From positions 67,063 to 131,062 of the forward strand of contig NZ_JAOYTH010000018.1 in assembly GCF_025847205.1 (NCBI RefSeq): a DNA stretch of 64,000 nucleotides, read 5' to 3'. The translations under genes and the position numbers were made by a program. Below the pieces are notes generated by a model that saw nothing but the letters and a program-made list of their open reading frames with translations, was not told where the DNA came from and made no database searches. This document shows positions 62,385 through 64,000 of this stretch, piece after piece. Within the stretch, counting starts at the first letter, position 1; each line of letters opens with the position of its first letter. This DNA comes from Pararhizobium sp. YC-54 (lineage in GTDB: Bacteria; Pseudomonadota; Alphaproteobacteria; Rhizobiales; Rhizobiaceae).

Positions 62385-63404
62385 ATGAACCTCAAGGAGT
62401 TCGCAAACCGGCTCGAACTGTCGCAGACGACGGTCAGTCGCGCCTTGAGCGGCTATCCGGAGGTCAAGCAGGCAACCCGCGAACGGGTGCTGAAGGCTGC
62501 GCTCGAATATGGCTACCGGCCGAACACCAGCGCGCTTGGTCTTGCCACCGGCCGTGTCGGCGCCATCGGCATCGTGCTGAAGGGCGGCGGCGAGTTCGGC
62601 CCGCACACCAGCGAATTCATGGGCGGACTTGGCGGGCGGTTGCAGCAGGAGGAGATCGACATCCTGGTCTCGACCGTCGATTCGCAGGAAGCCGAACTTG
62701 CCACCTACCGGCGGCTGGCCGCCAGCAAGCGCGTCGATGCGGTCATCCTGCACTCGCCCTTTCTTGACGATCCGCGCATCGCGCTGCTCAATTCGCTGCG
62801 CCTGCCTTTCATCGTCCACGGTCGCACCAACTCGGATGGTAATTTCGGCTGGCTGGACATCGACAATTTCGGCGCAGTGCGCCAGTCGACCAGCCATCTG
62901 CTCGATCTCGGCCATCGCCGTATCGCGCTTCTCAACGGCTATCGCGGCCGGATTTTTGCCGAACACCGCCAGGACGGTTACCAGACGGCCCTCAGCGAAC
63001 GCGGCGTCGCCATCGATCCGGCCCTATGCGGCCATGGCGAATTCACCGACGAGATGGGCTTCCGGCTGATGCAGGGGTTTCTGAAGCTTGACGACCGGCC
63101 GACGGCCGTGGTCGCCGGATCGATGATGTCGGCGCTCGGCGCCATGCGGGCGATCCGCATTGCCGGCCTAACCGTCGGCGGGGATATCTCGCTGATCGCC
63201 CATGACGACGTCTTTCCCTATATCAGCCCCGACCATCTGGTGCCGACACTCTCGACGACGCGGTCATCGATCCGCGCGGCGGGCGCGCGGATCGGGGAAA
63301 TGGTGCTGGAAATGCTGCAGGGAACACCGGCCGAAAACCTGCGCGAGGTCTGGCCGGTGGAACTGGTCATCCGCAACTCGACAGCGGCCGTAAGGCGGGT
63401 TTAG
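62385..63404 (+). CDS. LacI-family transcriptional regulator
   Basis: 339 residues: N-terminal helix-turn-helix MNLKEFANRLELSQTTVSRALSGYPEV, hinge helix, then a periplasmic-binding-like effector domain (IGIVLKGGGEFGPHTSEFMGG, LIAHDDVFPYISP). The type resembles repressors of alpha-glucoside or other disaccharide genes in rhizobia. It overlaps by stop codons with the convergent oxidoreductase gene, so its target may lie outside the window. Confidence 0.9.
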   Translation: MNLKEFANRLELSQTTVSRALSGYPEVKQATRERVLKAALEYGYRPNTSALGLATGRVGAIGIVLKGGGEFGPHTSEFMGGLGGRLQQEEIDILVSTVDSQEAELATYRRLAASKRVDAVILHSPFLDDPRIALLNSLRLPFIVHGRTNSDGNFGWLDIDNFGAVRQSTSHLLDLGHRRIALLNGYRGRIFAEHRQDGYQTALSERGVAIDPALCGHGEFTDEMGFRLMQGFLKLDDRPTAVVAGSMMSALGAMRAIRIAGLTVGGDISLIAHDDVFPYISPDHLVPTLSTTRSSIRAAGARIGEMVLEMLQGTPAENLREVWPVELVIRNSTAAVRRV

Positions 63405-64000
63405 ACAGTTAGTTCGCGGCGCTCCTTCTCGGTGACCATGGCCAGATCGAGAACCTTCTGCAGATCGGCGGCATGGCGGAACCCCGGCTCGGCCGTCTTG
63501 CCGGAACGGACCGCGTCGATGAAGCGCTGGTAGTTGGTCAACACGGTACCCGCATCGATATCCTTCCAGACGCCCTTTTCGATGTCGTCCCCAAGGCACG
63601 CCCTGAGCGTCGAACCGTCGGGCGTATGGATCACCTCGATGGCACCCTTGTCGCCATGCATGCGCAGGCGCAGTTCGTTAAGATGTCCCGTTGCCCAGCG
63701 GCTGGCGTGAATGACGCCCATGGCGCCGTTGGCGAACTCCGCAGTCATGGTGAAACTGTCATTGGCATCGAGATCATACTCGCCGATCCTGTTGCCGGGC
63801 GCCTTGTCGAAGGTCTTCAACCGCGCGAAAATATGTTCCACATCGGTGGCCGCGCCATACCCAGCGAAATCGAGAATATGAATGCCGACATCGCCGAGAA
63901 CGCCGTTCGAGCCATGCTTGGTCGATAGCCGCCACAGCCATTTGGTTTCCGTCGCCCAGTCGCCCCAGGCCTTGGAGACCAGCCAGCTCTGCAGATAGGA
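63401..64000 (-). CDS. Gfo/Idh/MocA oxidoreductase, partial (3' part)
   Basis: Partial: the last 199 codons are present, the N-terminal Rossmann domain lies beyond the window end. Visible parts are KWLWRLSTKHGSNGVLGDVG, then IHILDF, the catalytic helix of the family, and the beta-sheet domain DANDSFTMTAEFANGAMGVI. The family oxidises sugars or inositols with NAD(P). The internal GTG that opens a shorter frame is not the real start. Confidence 0.85.
   Translation of the reverse strand, partial: SYLQSWLVSKAWGDWATETKWLWRLSTKHGSNGVLGDVGIHILDFAGYGAATDVEHIFARLKTFDKAPGNRIGEYDLDANDSFTMTAEFANGAMGVIHASRWATGHLNELRLRMHGDKGAIEVIHTPDGSTLRACLGDDIEKGVWKDIDAGTVLTNYQRFIDAVRSGKTAEPGFRHAADLQKVLDLAMVTEKERRELTV

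Overview
The window is high-GC DNA from an alphaproteobacterium of the Rhizobiaceae (Rhizobium/Agrobacterium type). The main evidence is a gbpR-chvE-gguA-gguB-gguC sugar locus in the Agrobacterium order, an L-arabonate dehydratase very like the Rhizobium leguminosarum enzyme, rhizobial mosaic palindromic repeats (RIME-like), the CUT1 and CUT2 sugar transporters, and a baeRF/host-attachment protein. It reads as chromosome or chromid: there is one tRNA and no plasmid replication or conjugation gene. No integrase, IS element, rRNA or CRISPR array was seen.

Layout. 0-1.5 kb: end of a PuuD-type urate oxidase, then guanine deaminase. 1.5-9.2 kb: a beta-galactoside uptake operon on the minus strand (binding protein, two permeases, ATPase, GH42 beta-galactosidase) with a divergent AraC regulator, and two RIME-like elements at or inside its edges. 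9.3-11 kb: L-lactate dehydrogenase lldD and a yefM-yoeB toxin-antitoxin module whose operator/promoter is readable. 11-14.3 kb: the rest of purine breakdown (uraH, allA, uraD, puuE) and a DUF1045 protein. 14.5-22.2 kb: PRC-barrel protein, a divergent pair that looks like a split MnmC (FAD oxidoreductase and MnmD), an MttB-family methyltransferase, a host-attachment protein, a DEAD-box helicase with a long leader, and an EamA transporter. 22.5-25.7 kb: a three-gene ATP-grasp / alpha-E / transglutaminase operon. 25.9-30 kb: a Tat-exported acetamidase/formamidase divergent from an AraC regulator whose C-terminal half is a second complete acetamidase/formamidase domain. 30.2-30.9 kb: a secreted protein with 14-residue repeats.

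31-40.8 kb: arabinose/galactose uptake and non-phosphorylating oxidation (arabonate dehydratase, alpha-ketoglutarate semialdehyde dehydrogenase, gguC, gguB, gguA, chvE) with gbpR divergent. 40.9-47.8 kb: two small proteins, an inositol-dehydrogenase-like gene, a ROK repressor and xylFHG, with a strong palindrome over the xyl promoter. 47.9-52.7 kb: tRNA-Arg(CCG), then accessory genes: an unknown membrane protein, an LprI-like secreted protein, a frameshifted Sel1-like gene, and a secreted colicin-E5-type tRNase with an ImmE5-like immunity gene. 53-61 kb: FAD-linked oxidase and a dipeptide ABC operon with an M19 dipeptidase. 61.2-64 kb: a short leader ORF coupled to a DUF4105 protein, a LacI regulator, and a Gfo/Idh/MocA oxidoreductase cut by the window end.

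Most of the window is scavenging metabolism: purines, beta-galactosides, lactate, arabinose/galactose, xylose, inositol-type polyols and dipeptides. The most unusual items are the AraC-formamidase fusion beside its exported paralogue and the colicin-E5-like toxin/immunity pair, whose toxic domain has a base composition unlike its surroundings.
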